DNA of 64,000 nucleotides from Beta vulgaris subsp. vulgaris (lineage: Eukaryota > Streptophyta > Magnoliopsida > Caryophyllales > Amaranthaceae): positions 2,829,603-2,893,602 of the forward strand of contig NC_079204.1 in assembly GCF_026745355.1 (NCBI RefSeq), written 5' to 3'. Both the position numbers and the translations under genes were made by a program. Positions 1-12,560 of the stretch are shown here, piece after piece. Position 1 is the stretch's first letter, and each line of letters begins with the position of its first letter. The notes beneath the pieces were generated by a model. That model saw only the letters and a program-made list of their open reading frames with translations, was not told the origin of the DNA and did not search any database.

Positions 1-1979
1 AAATTGAATTTCGCCTTAAGTAAATAGTAGAATCGGGGATTAGGGAACCATACTAGCAACTTACTCCACGAGAAGCGAATGAACGTATTGTTTGTACGAA
101 TTACCATTTAGCTAATAAGGTTGTGGATATTCCACAATGATGAATGGTGAATTATATAGGTATAATTCTATCATAATAGGATTATAATAGGGAGATCTAT
201 ATATCTATTCTCTATTTCACAACTTGTTTTCCCGCCACTTTTAATGATTTAATGCATATGTAACTTTATTCGTTCAAAAATTGAAAAAAAGGTATAAAAT
301 AACATAAAACTCAACTTTTTACATTCACAAAGCCCAACAAAAGAAACTAAATACGAAAATGTTACTATAGACCATTTGGGTTAACCTAGAACTCTAGATT
401 ATAATCGAGCACATATCCACACCTAGACAGTAACCTAAATTGACTCGACCCGAAATAACACGTGGCACGGAGAGACCAGACCTGATTGGCAGGTCATGGA
501 CTCATGGCTCATGGTATGGACGTATGGTAGGCTACTAAGCTATGTCTGACTGTCCTTTTGTAGTGGATTGTAAATGGGCCTATCACTGTCACTCAAACTT
601 GAAAATGAACAGTGTACAGGCCATAGGCCCATAAGAAGCTTAATTTGATATCATGTGGGCATCTAGTCTACCCAAAAAAAATAATCCTACCTCGCTGTCT
701 GAATTCATGCGAAGCCCAGTTTGCGAACAAGTCATTACCTTGTTGGGCCATAACTCCACGAATATTGTCTATACTTTCTTCAATATCTCAATTTCTCATT
801 TTCTTCTTTATATTACTCTGTCAGAGAAAATTCAGCTAATTATCCCCGTGATTTACAATTATGACATCATAAAACTGACTCTTACTCAATTTACTTAACA
901 GTTAACAACACCGTCTTAAAAAATTTTGGGGCTCCCTTAGTAAGTATAAAGTTAGGCCCTAAATTTTAAAATATTAAGCATAAATTGTGAAAATATAAAT
1001 AATGTATTTTATAAAATAGTCATTTTGAAAAAAAATTGACAAAATAAAGCTCGAGTTTGAACAATATATGACTAAAACAAACATTTGATGCAAGACTTTT
1101 GGACCTCCCTAAAATGTGAGGTCATGTGCTATAGGTCGCTTTGCACGCCATAATAGACGGTCATGTTACTTAACTAGCCTTGAGAATCTCGTGTAATAAG
1201 TAAACAAAATATGAGGTAGGACGATTCCTTGCAAACTATCGTTTCACAATTCATAACCCCCAGTCATAATCGTTGATGAAGCCTGAAGGTAATATGTTAT
1301 AGACTCGAGTAACAAAATTGTAGATACGAGTTAAGGTTAAAATAAAAAGGTCGGCGACATAACATTGAAAAATAAAGTAGGCGGCGAACGAGTTTTTTTT
1401 TATATAAAAGAAACGGATGCATTAAATTAAGAAGCTGTGGCTAAAAGCCTTAATACAAATTCGTCCTAAATATTCAAGAGGTAACTAAGGGGGTGGGGAT
1501 AAGTCTGGTTACATTAATAACTTATAAGTTATCTTTGCTTCATTCCTTTGCGAATCTATCTGCGATGTAGTTGAACTTCCTTGGGCATAATTGGACCTCC
1601 ATATATTGGAAGCATTGGTTGTGAACCCTGCACATCTTATCAATTATAAGAGTCGTCGCCGTTTCATTTTGGTGTAATTATTAGAGTAATATTGTATGTA
1701 AAAGGATAGTAGGGATTTTTACTAATCTTATGTCTGTATTGTAAACACTATATATTGAATGTCAGGGTTAACCTAAGTAGGTTAACACAATTATTCTCCA
1801 AAATTTTATTTCTTTAAAAAAAAAAAAAACCGAAACAACTTTTGATTGGTATTTCACAAATTGGATGAAATCAAAACAACAAATTAACAACAGTTGGTTC
1901 ACAAGAAATTGAACCCTAATTGAAACCGTCTTTTTACTAACTTATCTACATTTGTTACAACTTATTCGAACTTAATTTA
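1..1979. other. Intergenic DNA, no gene recognised
   Basis: AT-rich sequence with stops in all frames. The short open frames near 645-900 have no recognisable domain and low-complexity ends. I see no RNA gene or bounded element here. Confidence 0.6.
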
Positions 1980-1981
1980 TA

Positions 1982-2238
1982 CTTTCTTCGTCAAGAAATA
2001 GTTGCACCATTTGCATGTTTACTATTTACGTCTTACACTTTGATTATCATTGGTGATTTATATTTTAGGAAAAATATAGTCATATGGGATCTTGTTAGAT
2101 TCGTCTCAATGTATATTTTTTTAATATTAATTTTTTATAGTTTTTATTCGTTGATAATTGAAGATAATTAACGTTTGAAATCATGCATCGACAAGCGTGA
2201 AAATATGAAATGATGCAACTATTTCTAAACGGAGGAAG
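1982..2238. mobile_element. Stowaway-like MITE, 257 bp
   Basis: The ends are inverted repeats: the left begins CTTTCTTCGTCAAGAAATAG, and the right, read in reverse complement, begins CTTCCTCCGTTTAGAAATAG. Both are bounded by the dinucleotide TA, as expected of Tc1/mariner-derived Stowaway elements. The interior (cttgttagattcgtct block) is shared with the MITEs at 12561 and 38305. There is no coding capacity. Confidence 0.7.
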
Positions 2239-3529
2239 TAAGATTTTAAAACTTGTTAGAATTTGTATGAACTTATTTAAATTTGTTTCATTTCATTAGA
2301 ATATTAGTACTTGTACGAACTTTTATAAACTAATTAAATCAACATAAACTTTTTTTTTTGAGATGAACCAAACACACCATTGTGAAACATAAAGGTACAA
2401 ACTTAACATCACTTTTTAATACTTATTATTGTGAAACATACGTCGATGTTAGGCCATGATTCTAATCGTGAGATGCCAATTTTAACAAGAAGTGATAAGC
2501 TTAACTAATGCCGGCAAAGGTTGACCAAATTCGAGAATCCGATCAGAACTTGACTCGATATAAGCGGGTTCGAGTTGAAGGGTTTGACATGTTTAATTAA
2601 ATGGGTTGATTTAAATCCGACCTGAAAACTAAACGGGTTAGGTTTGGGTTGAAATTTCAATCCAAAATAACCCACCTAGCCCGTTTAAATTAATTATAAA
2701 GCCAGACTCACGAAGAGATAGAGTATGAGAAAGAGAAAGTGGGAAGAATAAACTCGTAAATTAGCCTAATTTATATAATTGAAAATGGAATTATATGTTG
2801 CAGCTTCAAGTGATAAAGGAATAGAAGAAGTGACGTGGAGACTATACAAAAGGACACAACAAATTATTGATAAAAGCTATAGGGGCTGAATTCTCCCGAT
2901 TAATTATATATATATTTTCATACATAATTCTCACCATAGAGAATTTGCCCACCTATTTTTGAATCTCAATTTTTTTAAAAAAAAATCAGATATTAAACGG
3001 ACGACTTTAGGTCACCCCGTTTATAAACAGGTTAGGTTTCAGAGTTGGAATTTCTGACATGTTTAAGCAAATGGTTCGGATTCGAGAGTACTGACCTGTT
3101 TATGTAAACAGGTCGACCTGAATTTGACTCGATCCGATCTGGTTGTTAGCCCTAAGCTTAACAAGGAGAATAATTTGTTAGAAAAATCAGACGTGTTCCA
3201 CCGTCGAACATTCAGGCAGTATTGCTTTCTTTTTTGTGATTTTAAATTTGGAGTGGCCTACTAAATTTGGCATTGTGCTATGATTAAGATAGCATGCAGC
3301 TAGGTAGTACTCACGACTCACGACCAATGTTCATTAATTGGTGGCTCATGTAGCATCCTTAAAATTGTTTAATGACAATCACTTATATCATCATATCGAT
3401 TTTTTTTTTTTTTTTTGAATGGCAGCTTCTTTCTTAACCAGTGGAATAAGTTTAGGGTAAACAACTAAACATCTCTTTCAACATTAGAATTACATGGTCG
3501 ATCATGAAATAAACCAACTAAAATACCAA
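2239..3529. other. Intergenic DNA with diverged GGGTT-rich repeats
   Basis: Two blocks, about 2520-2700 and 3000-3160, share the theme of repeated gggtt/aacccg words with phrases such as gacatgttta and caggttaggttt. They look like diverged copies of one non-coding repeat. A poly(T) run at about 3400-3417 may be the tail of a decayed minus-strand retroposon. I see no gene. Confidence 0.4.
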
Positions 3530-3690
3530 TTGGGGTTGACGTGAGTGGTTATTAAGGGTCTCTCGCTCCTTAATCAAGGTCTTTGGTTCGAGCATTGGAT
3601 ATGAAAGAAATCCCAGTTGGGAGAGATGCTGCTCTTTGAGGTACCCATGCAAACTCTCACAAGAGATTAGTTCACTTGCTGAAAGCGGTG
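3530..3690 (+). mobile_element. SINE-like unit (tRNA-type A and B boxes)
   Basis: The segment gacgtgagtggttattaagg resembles a pol III A box. About 45 bases on, tctttggttcgagcattgg resembles a B box (GGTTCGANNCC). This spacing is typical of tRNA-derived SINE heads. No clear tail or target-site duplication was found, so the boundaries are approximate and it may be a fragment. Confidence 0.35.
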
Positions 3691-3727
3691 GAAAACTCCT
3701 CATAGTAGGATAATAAAATAAAATAAA

Positions 3728-4718
3728 GGGTTTTTTCACCAAATACCCGCAACAAATTAACAAATTCACTATATACCCTCAATGTTTCAGAAATGCAACA
3801 TATACCCTTGAGTTTTCGAAAACTGTGCACCATATACCCTTTTCCTAACTGCTGTTAATCCACCGTTAGATTTATTTACGACTTTGCCATTATTAAGACA
3901 TAATCCTAATTTAAACCTAACCCTAACCGTAATACAATCCTAACCCTTAATCTAATCCTACCCCTAAAACCTCCCCCTTACCCTAACCTTACTCCTTGGC
4001 ATCCCCCCTCCTCTGTACCCCAGCCCAGCCCCTACCTCTCCCACACCGCCGTTGCGTGTGCCGGCCTCCCCCACCCCCTGCGTGTCCGTTCACCGCCGAC
4101 CTCCCCTCACCCCTTTCCCGTCGATTTCCCAGCCCCGACCTTTCGAATTCCCCACCACTCCTCTTCGAACACTGGCGACCATGAAGCTCGAGAATTAATG
4201 GCAAAATCGACGGCGAATTTGAAGGGTTGTCAGGGAACTGGGGAAATCGATGGGGAAGGGGTTGGGTGGGAGAGTGACTGGGAGGGTTGGGGGAGCGACT
4301 TGGAAATCGACGGGGATGGGTGGGGGAGCAGCGGTGGAGGGGAGGGGCGGGGGTGGTGGAGGAATGCTGCCGGGGAGGGGAGGGGGAGGCTGGCGGTGGA
4401 GGGGGAGGGGTGGGGTTGGGGGGTTGGGCCTGGGGTGGAGGGGTAGTGGGTTGGGTGGGTTAGAGTTTGAGGTAAGGGTATAGTTAAGATTAGGGTAAGG
4501 GTAAGAGTTAGATTAGGTTAGGTTAGATTAGAATTAGGGTTTAGGCCGGGTTAATAATGGTAAAATTGTAAATAAAGCTAACGGTGACTTAACGGCAGAT
4601 AGAAAAAGGGCATCTGGTGCACAGTTTTGAAAAGTCAGGGGTATATGGTGCATTTTTGGAACATTGAGTGTATATTGTGAATTTATTGAAAAGTCAGGGG
4701 TATTTGGTGAAAAAACCC
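3728..4718. mobile_element. Foldback Mutator-like non-autonomous element, 991 bp
   Basis: The element starts GGGTTTTTTCACCAAATACC and ends with its reverse complement, GGTATTTGGTGAAAAAACCC. It is flanked by a perfect 9-bp duplication TAAAATAAA (3719-3727 and 4719-4727), the size typical of Mutator-like transposons. Inverted similarity continues inward for over 100 bp on each side (tatacccttgagttttcgaaaac against its mirror). The left arm is pyrimidine-rich, with CCCTAA-like words and C runs; the right arm is purine-rich. Open frames in the GC-rich middle are composition artefacts, and no transposase is present. It is related to the elements at 50730 and 59153. Confidence 0.8.
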
Positions 4719-4727
4719 TAAAATAAA

Positions 4728-5936
4728 TGAATAAACCAACTTAAATCAGCAATTGTATTTTTTTCCCACAAACTATCAACCTTCGAGTTTGAGTCGGCTA
4801 TTTTTTCTTCGCTATATGGTCATTAAGTTGCATTTCGCTATGCATGTATTTTCCAATTAGGCAGCATTCCTAATAATGATTGTTGAGTTTTACATTGTAG
4901 GTTTTGGCTACACATTGAATTTGTATCATAGGAAAAATCTCCTTTTGTGTCGAGTCTGAGTTATAACTTCAATAGGAAGCTTTCACGCGAATATTAGAAA
5001 ATTTCTTCCAATCGATGACTTAAACAATAAGTGGGCTAATTAAGTTGATCTAATTAAACAAGAGCATTGTTGTTTTAAAGTGGGGTTGCATCTAATACCC
5101 AGTGATTATACTAACCATGTAAGTGCATCTTTCCTTAATTAGAAAATTCATAAGTTCAGATATTCTTCACTTAAAGGTGTTTGGCTAGGAGTAGTTTTCG
5201 AACGGATCACCTCTATAAATATGGAAAGTTGGGAGCAATGGTCTATGATCAAACAACATCGAGTAACAAAATCTCTCTCCCTTTCAAAAAAATCTCTCGA
5301 TATCACTAACAATTTTGTTGATCGTTCAGACGTTCACCCAAGAACCCACATCAAACCACGCCAATTGATAGAACCATTAACATAAAGATTATCGCCTTCA
5401 ATTGTTGAATTCTTCTTAATTAAGGGATTAACAAGCTCGATTACTAATTTCTCATAAGTCGAGGCAAAGGGCTTCTACATGAAGAATGCCGATATTTGGC
5501 CAATAACTCTAGAGCCTGCTAAAACATAACTACATCAGTATTTTTTAGCTCATATATTCACATAATTAAACACGACTTTGCAACAAATCTTTATTTTAGG
5601 GTTGATTAACCTTTGATTAGTATCCTGATGGGCGTGCATCAAGTCAAGGTGTGACAATTCTTCATTCATTAAACATTAATTTGTTAAGAGGATATTATCA
5701 TATAAGTATTCATATTACGGAAAATTAGGACAAGGGACGGTGCCAAAACCAATAAAGAGAGAAACCATGTTCTCTCACGTCGGCACATAGAAGTTGACTC
5801 CATGCACAATTTCTTTATTTTTAGATTTTGACATTCCCCTTAATTATACTCTCCTTTCACTTTCTCTGCAGACCATAAAGAGAAAAACAAAAAGGCCAAC
5901 TTACTATTATTTTTTGGATTTTTTAACTATAATAAT
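4728..5936. other. Intergenic DNA, no gene recognised
   Basis: AT-rich sequence with no long open frame, RNA gene or bounded repeat that I can support. Confidence 0.55.
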
Positions 5937-6265
5937 AATAATACAAATTTTTGTCCGTTCTTTTGCAACAATACAAACTTTTAACTATTTTTTAATAATA
6001 CAAACTTTACATCAAAATTCCTCCAATTTGTCAAGTTGACTTGTAACTTGTAAAACAGGTCAAAAAAAAATTACAAAATGATCTTTCTTCTTTCTCCATC
6101 ATCCCCAAACCCCCCCAACCTGAACCTCCTCAACTTGTTACCTCCTACAACAAGTTAATAACCGGTATTACCCTATTGGAGGAATTTTGATCAGAAGTTT
6201 GTATTATTAAAAAATAATCAAAAGTTTGTATTATTGCGAGAAAACGGGCAAAAATTTGTATTATT
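5937..6265. repeat. Long inverted repeat / foldback MITE, about 330 bp
   Basis: The left arm, with blocks AATACAAATTTTTGTCCGTT, AATACAAACTTTTAACTATT and TTTAATAATACAAACTT, is mirrored by AAGTTTGTATTATTAAAAAA, AATCAAAAGTTTGTATTATT and GGGCAAAAATTTGTATTATT. The arms are about 70 bp and nearly perfect. The loop (about 6015-6185) has a CT-rich middle. Flanking runs of AAT hide any target duplication. There is no coding capacity. Confidence 0.65.
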
Positions 6266-7319
6266 CTTGTTAAAACATCCTTATCTTTTTAGTTCCATGA
6301 CAATTTGACAAACAAAACTTGTAATGCATTATACATTTGCACTAGCTAATAGCCTAGTAGGCAGTGTCAGATCTAAAAAATATATTTAATGGGGTCAAAA
6401 TAAAATTGATGAAATTCAGAGGAATCAAATAGTCAAATTTATAAGAAAATATAAATACACCAAAATCTCAAAAAAAAAAAAGGAGAAAATTTCGTACTTT
6501 TTAAGTTTGAGTGGGGTCAAATGATCCCACAACTTGCTATGTGACTCCACACTGCTAGTAGGCTGGTATATACTATATAAATATATAATCATAAGTCTAC
6601 TAAAACTAGTGTTTAAATTGGTACGTACAAATATAGTAACTTGGAACAAATCATAGTTGTATACGTCATAAGAGAAGACTTGTTCATGGAGTGCGTAAGT
6701 TAAATTTTAGCAAAATTAACTTGTAGTTTAGAGTGGTCGTAAGCAAATCTACTAGCAATCAGTTTGGAGTTGGATTGGTTAAAAAAATTCATTCAACTTG
6801 ACTTGCTTAATTAGTTGTTTGTAGATGAGTCGAGATTGAAGTCATTTATAGTTTAAAATCGAAATGAGTTGATCTAATGTGCAACTAATAGCTAGCATCT
6901 ATCATATTTAAAATTTGTTACTCTCTCCATTTCAAATTATATGGCATGTCAATTTTTTTTAGTTTTTGCACACATTAACAAATTAGTTAGTTTTAGTTAA
7001 ATTTAATTACACTAGTAATATTAAATATTACATTAATAATATAAAATAACCTATAATCTTATCTCTATAGTATAAAATTACATCTAATTTTACATTGATA
7101 GTGTAAAATGTCTTATATTTTGAAATATTTTTTTAGTTTTATTATAATATCTTATAATATGAAACAGAAAATCATGTTAAAACTAACGGAAAAAACTTTA
7201 TTATTTATTCAATGGATAATTTACCCACTACAGATTAGTGAAATAATTTCTACAACTTAGTAAAGTTAATTATTTTTAAATTGTATATTTTTAATCTCCC
7301 CAAATAACATATTTTGATC
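6266..7319. other. Intergenic DNA
   Basis: AT-rich, no gene seen. A possible Stowaway left end (tactctctccatttcaaatt) lies near 6918, but I could not find a matching right end. Confidence 0.5.
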
Positions 7320-7765
7320 TTAATTCGGGTGAGATATGTTTTTTTTTTTATGATTATTCTCCTTGATCAAGAAACAAAAAGACAACTTTTTTTATCCGCA
7401 CAAACTTTTATATGAGGCGGGCCACACCTTCAACTAATGGTGTGGCCACCCCTCCTCCTTTCCTTTTTCACGCCTCCCCTCTTTCTCTTATCCTTTTTTT
7501 TTTAACTCTTTCTTTTTTCTTTTCTTCTTTTTTTTTTTCTCTCTCATTTTTTTCTAATTTTTTTGCCTCATTTTCTCTCTCCTCTTATTTCCCCTATTTT
7601 TTTCTTATTTTCTCTTTTCTCTCATTTTTTTTAAACTTCTTTTTTCTTATTTTTTCTCTTTAATGTCTCTCATTTTTCCTATTTTTTTGCCTCATTTTCT
7701 CTCCATCTTATTTCCCCTATTTTTTTTTCCTATTTTCTCTCTCCTCTTATTTCCTCTTGAATTTT
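7320..7765 (+). repeat. Low-complexity pyrimidine tract with a leading hairpin
   Basis: About 350 bases are almost only C and T (tttttctctctcc-type runs), which creates a spurious Phe/Ser/Leu-rich frame. Just before it, GGCCACACC (7420-7428) and GGTGTGGCC (7439-7447) form a perfect 9-bp stem with a 10-base loop. Nothing indicates a gene. Confidence 0.6.
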
Positions 7766-7894
7766 ACCATTAACACATTGATAAATAAGGACGTGACCAG
7801 CTAATAATAAGTCTAAGCTATGCCTTATAATGATGCTCGTGTCCCCTTTAAAAAAAGCCCAAGCGTGAATCCGTTTTCGGATTACCATATCTGA

Positions 7895-8846
7895 ATGTAC
7901 GTGAAACCCTTATTATTTGTAACCTTATCTTATGATACGAGAAACCCATTACTTCATAATAAATAATTATTATTATTTGTACCCTTATTTTATCATACGA
8001 ATAACCCATTTATTCTACAAGTAACCCTCATATATATTTTCAAATGACCCATTATATTATAAAAGTAACCTCATTAGTTAATAAAAGTAACCCTAATTAC
8101 ATGTTTGAGTAACCTTATTTATTTGTTAGTAACCTCATATGTTCGCAAAAGTAACTCTAGTTATTATATAATAGCTTGAAATGTTTATAGAAAGTAATCA
8201 TAAGAAAGGTACAAGTAACCCATTAATTAGTTCATAAAAAGTATCCCCATTATATATATATATAAAGTAATCTTATTTATTCATAAAAAGTAAAACGCGT
8301 TGCTTTTCAATGCTAAAGTGTTACTTTTAGTGAATTAGAGATTACTTTATCGAATACTAAGGGGTTATTCGACTGACATTAGGGATTACTTTTTATAATG
8401 CTAAGGGGTTACTTAAACTGAAAGTATAGGTTACTTTTTGTATCTATAAGGGGGTTACTTTTTTTTGTAAATAGGGGTTATTTTTATTATAAACAGGGGT
8501 TACTTTTACTGAAAGTATAGGTTACTTTTTGTAACTGTAAGGGGGTTACTTTTGCTATAATTAGGGGTTACTTTTACTATAATTAGAAATTATTTTTTTG
8601 TAATATTAAGGAGTTACTTCTACTAAAAATATGTGTTACTTTTGTAATTATAAGGGGTTACTTTTATTAAAATTAGGGGTTACTTTTTAATTATAAGGGA
8701 TTACTTCTACATTGAATAGAAGTTACTTTTAGTAATAATAAGGGTTTACTTTTATTGAAATTAGGGGTTACTTTTTAATTATAAGAGGTTACTTCTACAG
8801 TGAATAGAGGTTACTTTTAGTAATAATAAGGGGTTACTTTTTAAAA
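7895..8846. repeat. Large inverted array of AGTAACC / GGTTACTT motifs
   Basis: The left arm (about 7895-8290) repeatedly carries AGTAACC-type words (at least 6 exact). The right arm (about 8310-8846) carries the complement GTTACTT about 17 times, usually as GGGGTTACTTTT spaced 25-35 bases apart. The arms meet near ACGCGT at 8295-8300, inside the near-palindrome aaaagtaaaacgcgttgcttttc. The last 180 bp are a tandem pair of roughly 88-bp units. Composition is AT-rich between motifs. No open frame or transposon terminus was recognised. It may be a foldback element or a local satellite; the identity is unknown. Confidence 0.65.
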
Positions 8847-8850
8847 CACT

Positions 8851-10740
8851 TCCTCTCACTCCTTTGAATCTCCCCTCTCTCTAAATTCTTTGCCCTTCTC
8901 TGTCTTCCTTCCTCCACCACAACTTTTTCTACCTTCCTTTCCCTTTATGATTGCAAATCAAACATATTGTTAAACACCAACCGAACTATAAACATAAATC
9001 CAAGCAAATTATGACAGACTGGATCCAGAATGCTAGCAAAATCAATTTATCTCGTACGCAATTCAAGTTTCCACAATAGCATTTTTCCTTCAACAGATGT
9101 GTAAATGTACTCAATCAAGGAGTCAAATGTAAAAGTGAAATTGAATTGAAGGAGATCCGATTGACCTTTAATTGTCAAAATTGCCCATAGATATGCAAAA
9201 ATTTTCCAAAAAGAAGAAAAGCAATGCTCAAGAAACACTAGAGAGGGTCAATCTCAAACTTCATATTGTTATGATATTTGTGTAACTGAAAATCCAAAAA
9301 ATTGGTAATGTTAATTTTGGCTTATTGGATGATGACTAAAGTTGGCTTAGAATATTTTCTCGATTGTTTTGGAGTGGAGTTGGACCTTTATTAATTTCTG
9401 CTTGTTTATGATAGTGAACTTTCCGGAAGATGAGTATTCCCCTAGATCTGAGGAGGGAGGAGGGAGGAGGGAGGAAGGAGGATCGAGGAGGAACTGGGGT
9501 GAGAGGAGAGAGAAAATGAGTGTAATTTGGGTAGTGTGTGGGGGGAGGCATGTATGAGTGTACTGATGAGTGTATGACCCGTGTGTGTAAATCAAGTGGG
9601 CAGGGAAGGAGGTGGCCACACGGTTTGGGTTTCGTGTGGCTTGTTGTACAAAAAATGCATTGTTTTATCCGTGCATGCAATTGTTTCAATAATTGAGAAA
9701 TTAAAGAAAAAGGCATGTTGCATAGCAAGAAGGTGGTGAGGGCTGCAAGAAAGCTAGGGCTTTATTAGTTTACATACTATGATACTAAGCACATAAAGTG
9801 ATCGATTAGTTAAAGCATAACCTTTTTCTTACTTGATTGATCATCACCAATTGTTTGCTTTTTATGGGTGAACATTTGGAAAGTGCATTACTCCACTTGC
9901 TAGAGAGTTTGATCTATATGTTTGTATATAACATATTACGAGGAAGTATTCCCCGTATGCCATATCCGGTAGGGTCAACTTTTCTCATACCATTTACTTG
10001 ATATGATTAGATGTAGCCCAGATATGATATAATAACTAACTGATATGATAAGATAGTATTAAGATATGATATAAGATTTCAACTAATGAAAAAGTAATTA
10101 TAATTTTTTAATATTACTTTTATCATAAAACTTACATAAATGGCATGATATTGGATAATACCGGGTATGTGAATATCATTGCTCAAAATATTAACATCTT
10201 ACGGTTCTTGCATGGACAATTTGACAAGCAAACTATTACTTTAACTCTTAGGTGATATCATATATACTAGCATTACATACAAGTGATCACTGTTACAAAT
10301 TGTATTTAAGGTTACGTCTGTGAAAGAACACCTACTATTATACCATATAGTATGTTTTTATTATATATATTTAATATCACCATTTTCTTAAATTAGAAAA
10401 ATAGCGAAAATATAAACACTTAAGATATAGAAAAATATTACTCAATCAAAAAATTAAAGGACATATGCATATATAGACTTTAAAAAGAATTAGAGTCATT
10501 TAATTTGTCAAGATTTCTAACTACGATTGGTAAAATATATTTAATTAGAATATACATTTTAGCTATTAATAAATTGAAATCCCATGATATGTTAGGTTGT
10601 TAAGGTATATAATATTTTAAATATGAATTATTATTTTATTTATTTTTGAAATTAACATTAATTCATTGATTCAAAGTCATACGACATCTACAATAGAAGT
10701 CAAAATTAAACAAATACATATCAAAATGAAATAAATACAA
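8851..10740. other. Intergenic DNA with purine and pyrimidine tracts
   Basis: A CT-rich stretch lies at about 8850-8945 and a GGAGGGA-type purine tract at about 9448-9515. The open frame on the minus strand across 9336-9728 is a Pro/His/Ser-rich reading of the purine tract and is not convincing. Near 9613-9640, gccacacg and cgtgtggc form a short hairpin like the one at 7420. No gene is supported. Confidence 0.5.
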
Positions 10741-11334
10741 CTAGATTTTTTTGCACGCGATGCGTGACTTGAATTTTTTTCGAAACATAAACTCGATTTT
10801 CTTCGACATAAGAGTCAAAATTTGAACATTGGACATACGAAGTATAAATTTTTTAGTTGTAAAATTTGATTGGTTTAGTCTCTGTCACTTAAGTCTCTCA
10901 CCATTCTTTTGTTTTTTTTTTTACTTTTCAAAGTTAAATTATATGAACAAAATAGAAATTTTATTGAATTTTATTTATGATTTCTAATATTATAATTTTT
11001 TAGTTGATTTTTGAATTAAGTACAATACTTCATAAATTGTAAAGAAAGTGGACACTCTGATTTCAAGTCAATTTTTTCATAGGTTGTAGTTTGTAAGTGA
11101 ATTTTTAAGTTTTTGTAAAGCTTAGCTTCCTCATTTTAGTGATTTGCATAATGCAAATTATGCAATTTTATGATTTTAGTTGACTTGTGAGTGATTGTTA
11201 TAATTATATTTTTGGTTTTTTGTTTGAAGCCCCTTTGATTTGTAAGTGAATTTGTAATTTAGAATGGGAAGAGGGTAACATAGTCTCTTCATTCGAGGAC
11301 ACCATAGCTCCTCCCTTCCCTTATATAATAGAGA
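10741..11334 (-). mobile_element. Short non-autonomous Helitron, 594 bp
   Basis: Read on the minus strand, it begins A|TCTCTATTATATAAGGGAAG and ends with hairpin (t)cacgc-atc-gcgtgc, then a T/A-rich spacer and CTAG|T. These are the hallmarks of Helitrons (5' TC, subterminal hairpin, 3' CTRR, insertion between A and T, no target duplication). It has no coding capacity. It is a sister copy of the Helitron at 63152-63732, with the same termini and interior. Confidence 0.75.
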
Positions 11335-11404
11335 TGTGTTGTACTTTAATTCTTGAATGATATTTTAATTTACGTAAACCTTTTTACCTTGATAATTAAT
11401 CGCT

Positions 11405-11653
11405 ATTATAAACTCCCTCCGTTTCCTAAAGATCTTCCCTCTTTCCGTTTAAGGGTGTTTCCAAAAGATCTTCCCTCTTTTGCTTTATTCCTTATTTGGC
11501 AAAACAAATTTCCCTATTTACCCTCTCATGTCACTATCATATGGTCCACCATTACATTATTAATTCAATTTTACTCCCTTTCTCTCTCCTACTTTAACCC
11601 CTTTATATTTGTTTATTTATTTTAACCCCTTTCTTTCTCCTACTTTACTCACA

Positions 11654-11655
<2 letters not shown>
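11405..11655. repeat. Stowaway-end fragment with an internal duplication
   Basis: aactccctccgtttcctaaa has the sequence of a Stowaway terminus. It is followed by a duplicated phrase, aaagatcttccctctttt (near 11427 and 11465). I could not find a matching right end before the microsatellite, so this is probably a truncated element. Confidence 0.4.
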
Positions 11656-11690
<35 letters not shown>

Positions 11691-11806
11691 TATATGTATA
11701 TATATACATATATATATGTATATATATACATATATATATGTATATATATACATATATATATGTATATATATACATATATATATGTATATATATACATATA
11801 TATATT
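11656..11806. repeat. TA-rich microsatellite with a 20-bp higher-order unit
   Basis: A plain (AT)n run is followed by about six copies of a 20-bp unit, tatatatacatatatatatg, itself nearly palindromic. Open frames of alternating Tyr and Ile across it on both strands are artefacts. Confidence 0.9.
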
Positions 11807-12560
11807 ATTGTAAAATCTTTTGCTATATACCTCTTTCAAATTTATTGTTGCAATAGCATGTCGACTTTTGACACTCTTTACTTATTAACTATGACCTCAT
11901 AAAAAATACAAGTGAGATTTTATTAAATTAGTCTTAATTTATTATATCAAATATTACTAGCTTTTATAACTTTTAGTTATACATAGTTGAAGATCTTCAA
12001 TACATAAACTTAGCTAGTGACCACTTCTAAGTTATGTGTGACATACATATATAGCACCATGTTTTGATTGGAACTTTGGAAGCAGGGATGGATCTAATTA
12101 AGGGGGGCTCCTAGGGTTGGGACATGGCCAATATATTGCAACATACTTGATACTAAATGCTCTTTTGATCATTGTGGCTTCATGTTTAATGTTCAAATCT
12201 TATTACTGTCATTTTTTTAATTTGCTTTCATGGTTCCCATTGAAATTCACATATGATTAACGGATCCGGTCCTCTAATAAATTAAAATAATTCTGACTCC
12301 GCCACTGATTAGAAGCTACGTACACGCAACACACGAAAGTTAAAAAGTGTATGTCTTCTATACATATCATATAGTGTAGCTAGATAGCAATATAGTTACA
12401 TAATATAATTCGGATGCATACGATCACGTCTAAGTCATGTGTGTGACATATATAGCTCCATGCTATTCTGATTGAAAGATACACGCAACGCACAAACGTA
12501 AAAAAACTATATCTATTGTATCATTTGTATATATACTAATAGATAGCAATATAAATATTA
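11807..12560. other. Intergenic DNA
   Basis: No gene or bounded element was recognised. A phrase with tagtgaccacttctaagttatgtgtgacatacatatatagcaccatg near 12010-12062 recurs in diverged form near 12425-12470, which suggests an old local duplication. Confidence 0.45.

Noticed and set aside
3989..4483. Open frames rich in Pro/Arg or Gly/Trp on both strands
   Set aside because: They come from the C-rich and G-rich arms of the foldback element; no start context, homology or splice structure supports coding.
4480..4560. Telomere-like GGGTTA/TTAGGG words as an interstitial telomere
   Set aside because: The words are irregular and are part of the foldback element arm; no run of perfect TTTAGGG units is present.
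7412..7663. 83-codon Phe/Ser/Leu-rich frame
   Set aside because: It is a reading of a pyrimidine tract with no sequence complexity.
7895..8846. GTAACC/GGTTAC array considered as a CRISPR array
   Set aside because: Repeats are short, degenerate and irregularly spaced, occur in both orientations, and the genome is a plant.
9336..9728. 130-codon minus-strand frame
   Set aside because: Pro/His/Ser-rich reading of a purine tract, without motif or conserved context.
11609..11902. Tyr/Ile-repeat frames on both strands
   Set aside because: Pure consequence of the AT microsatellite.
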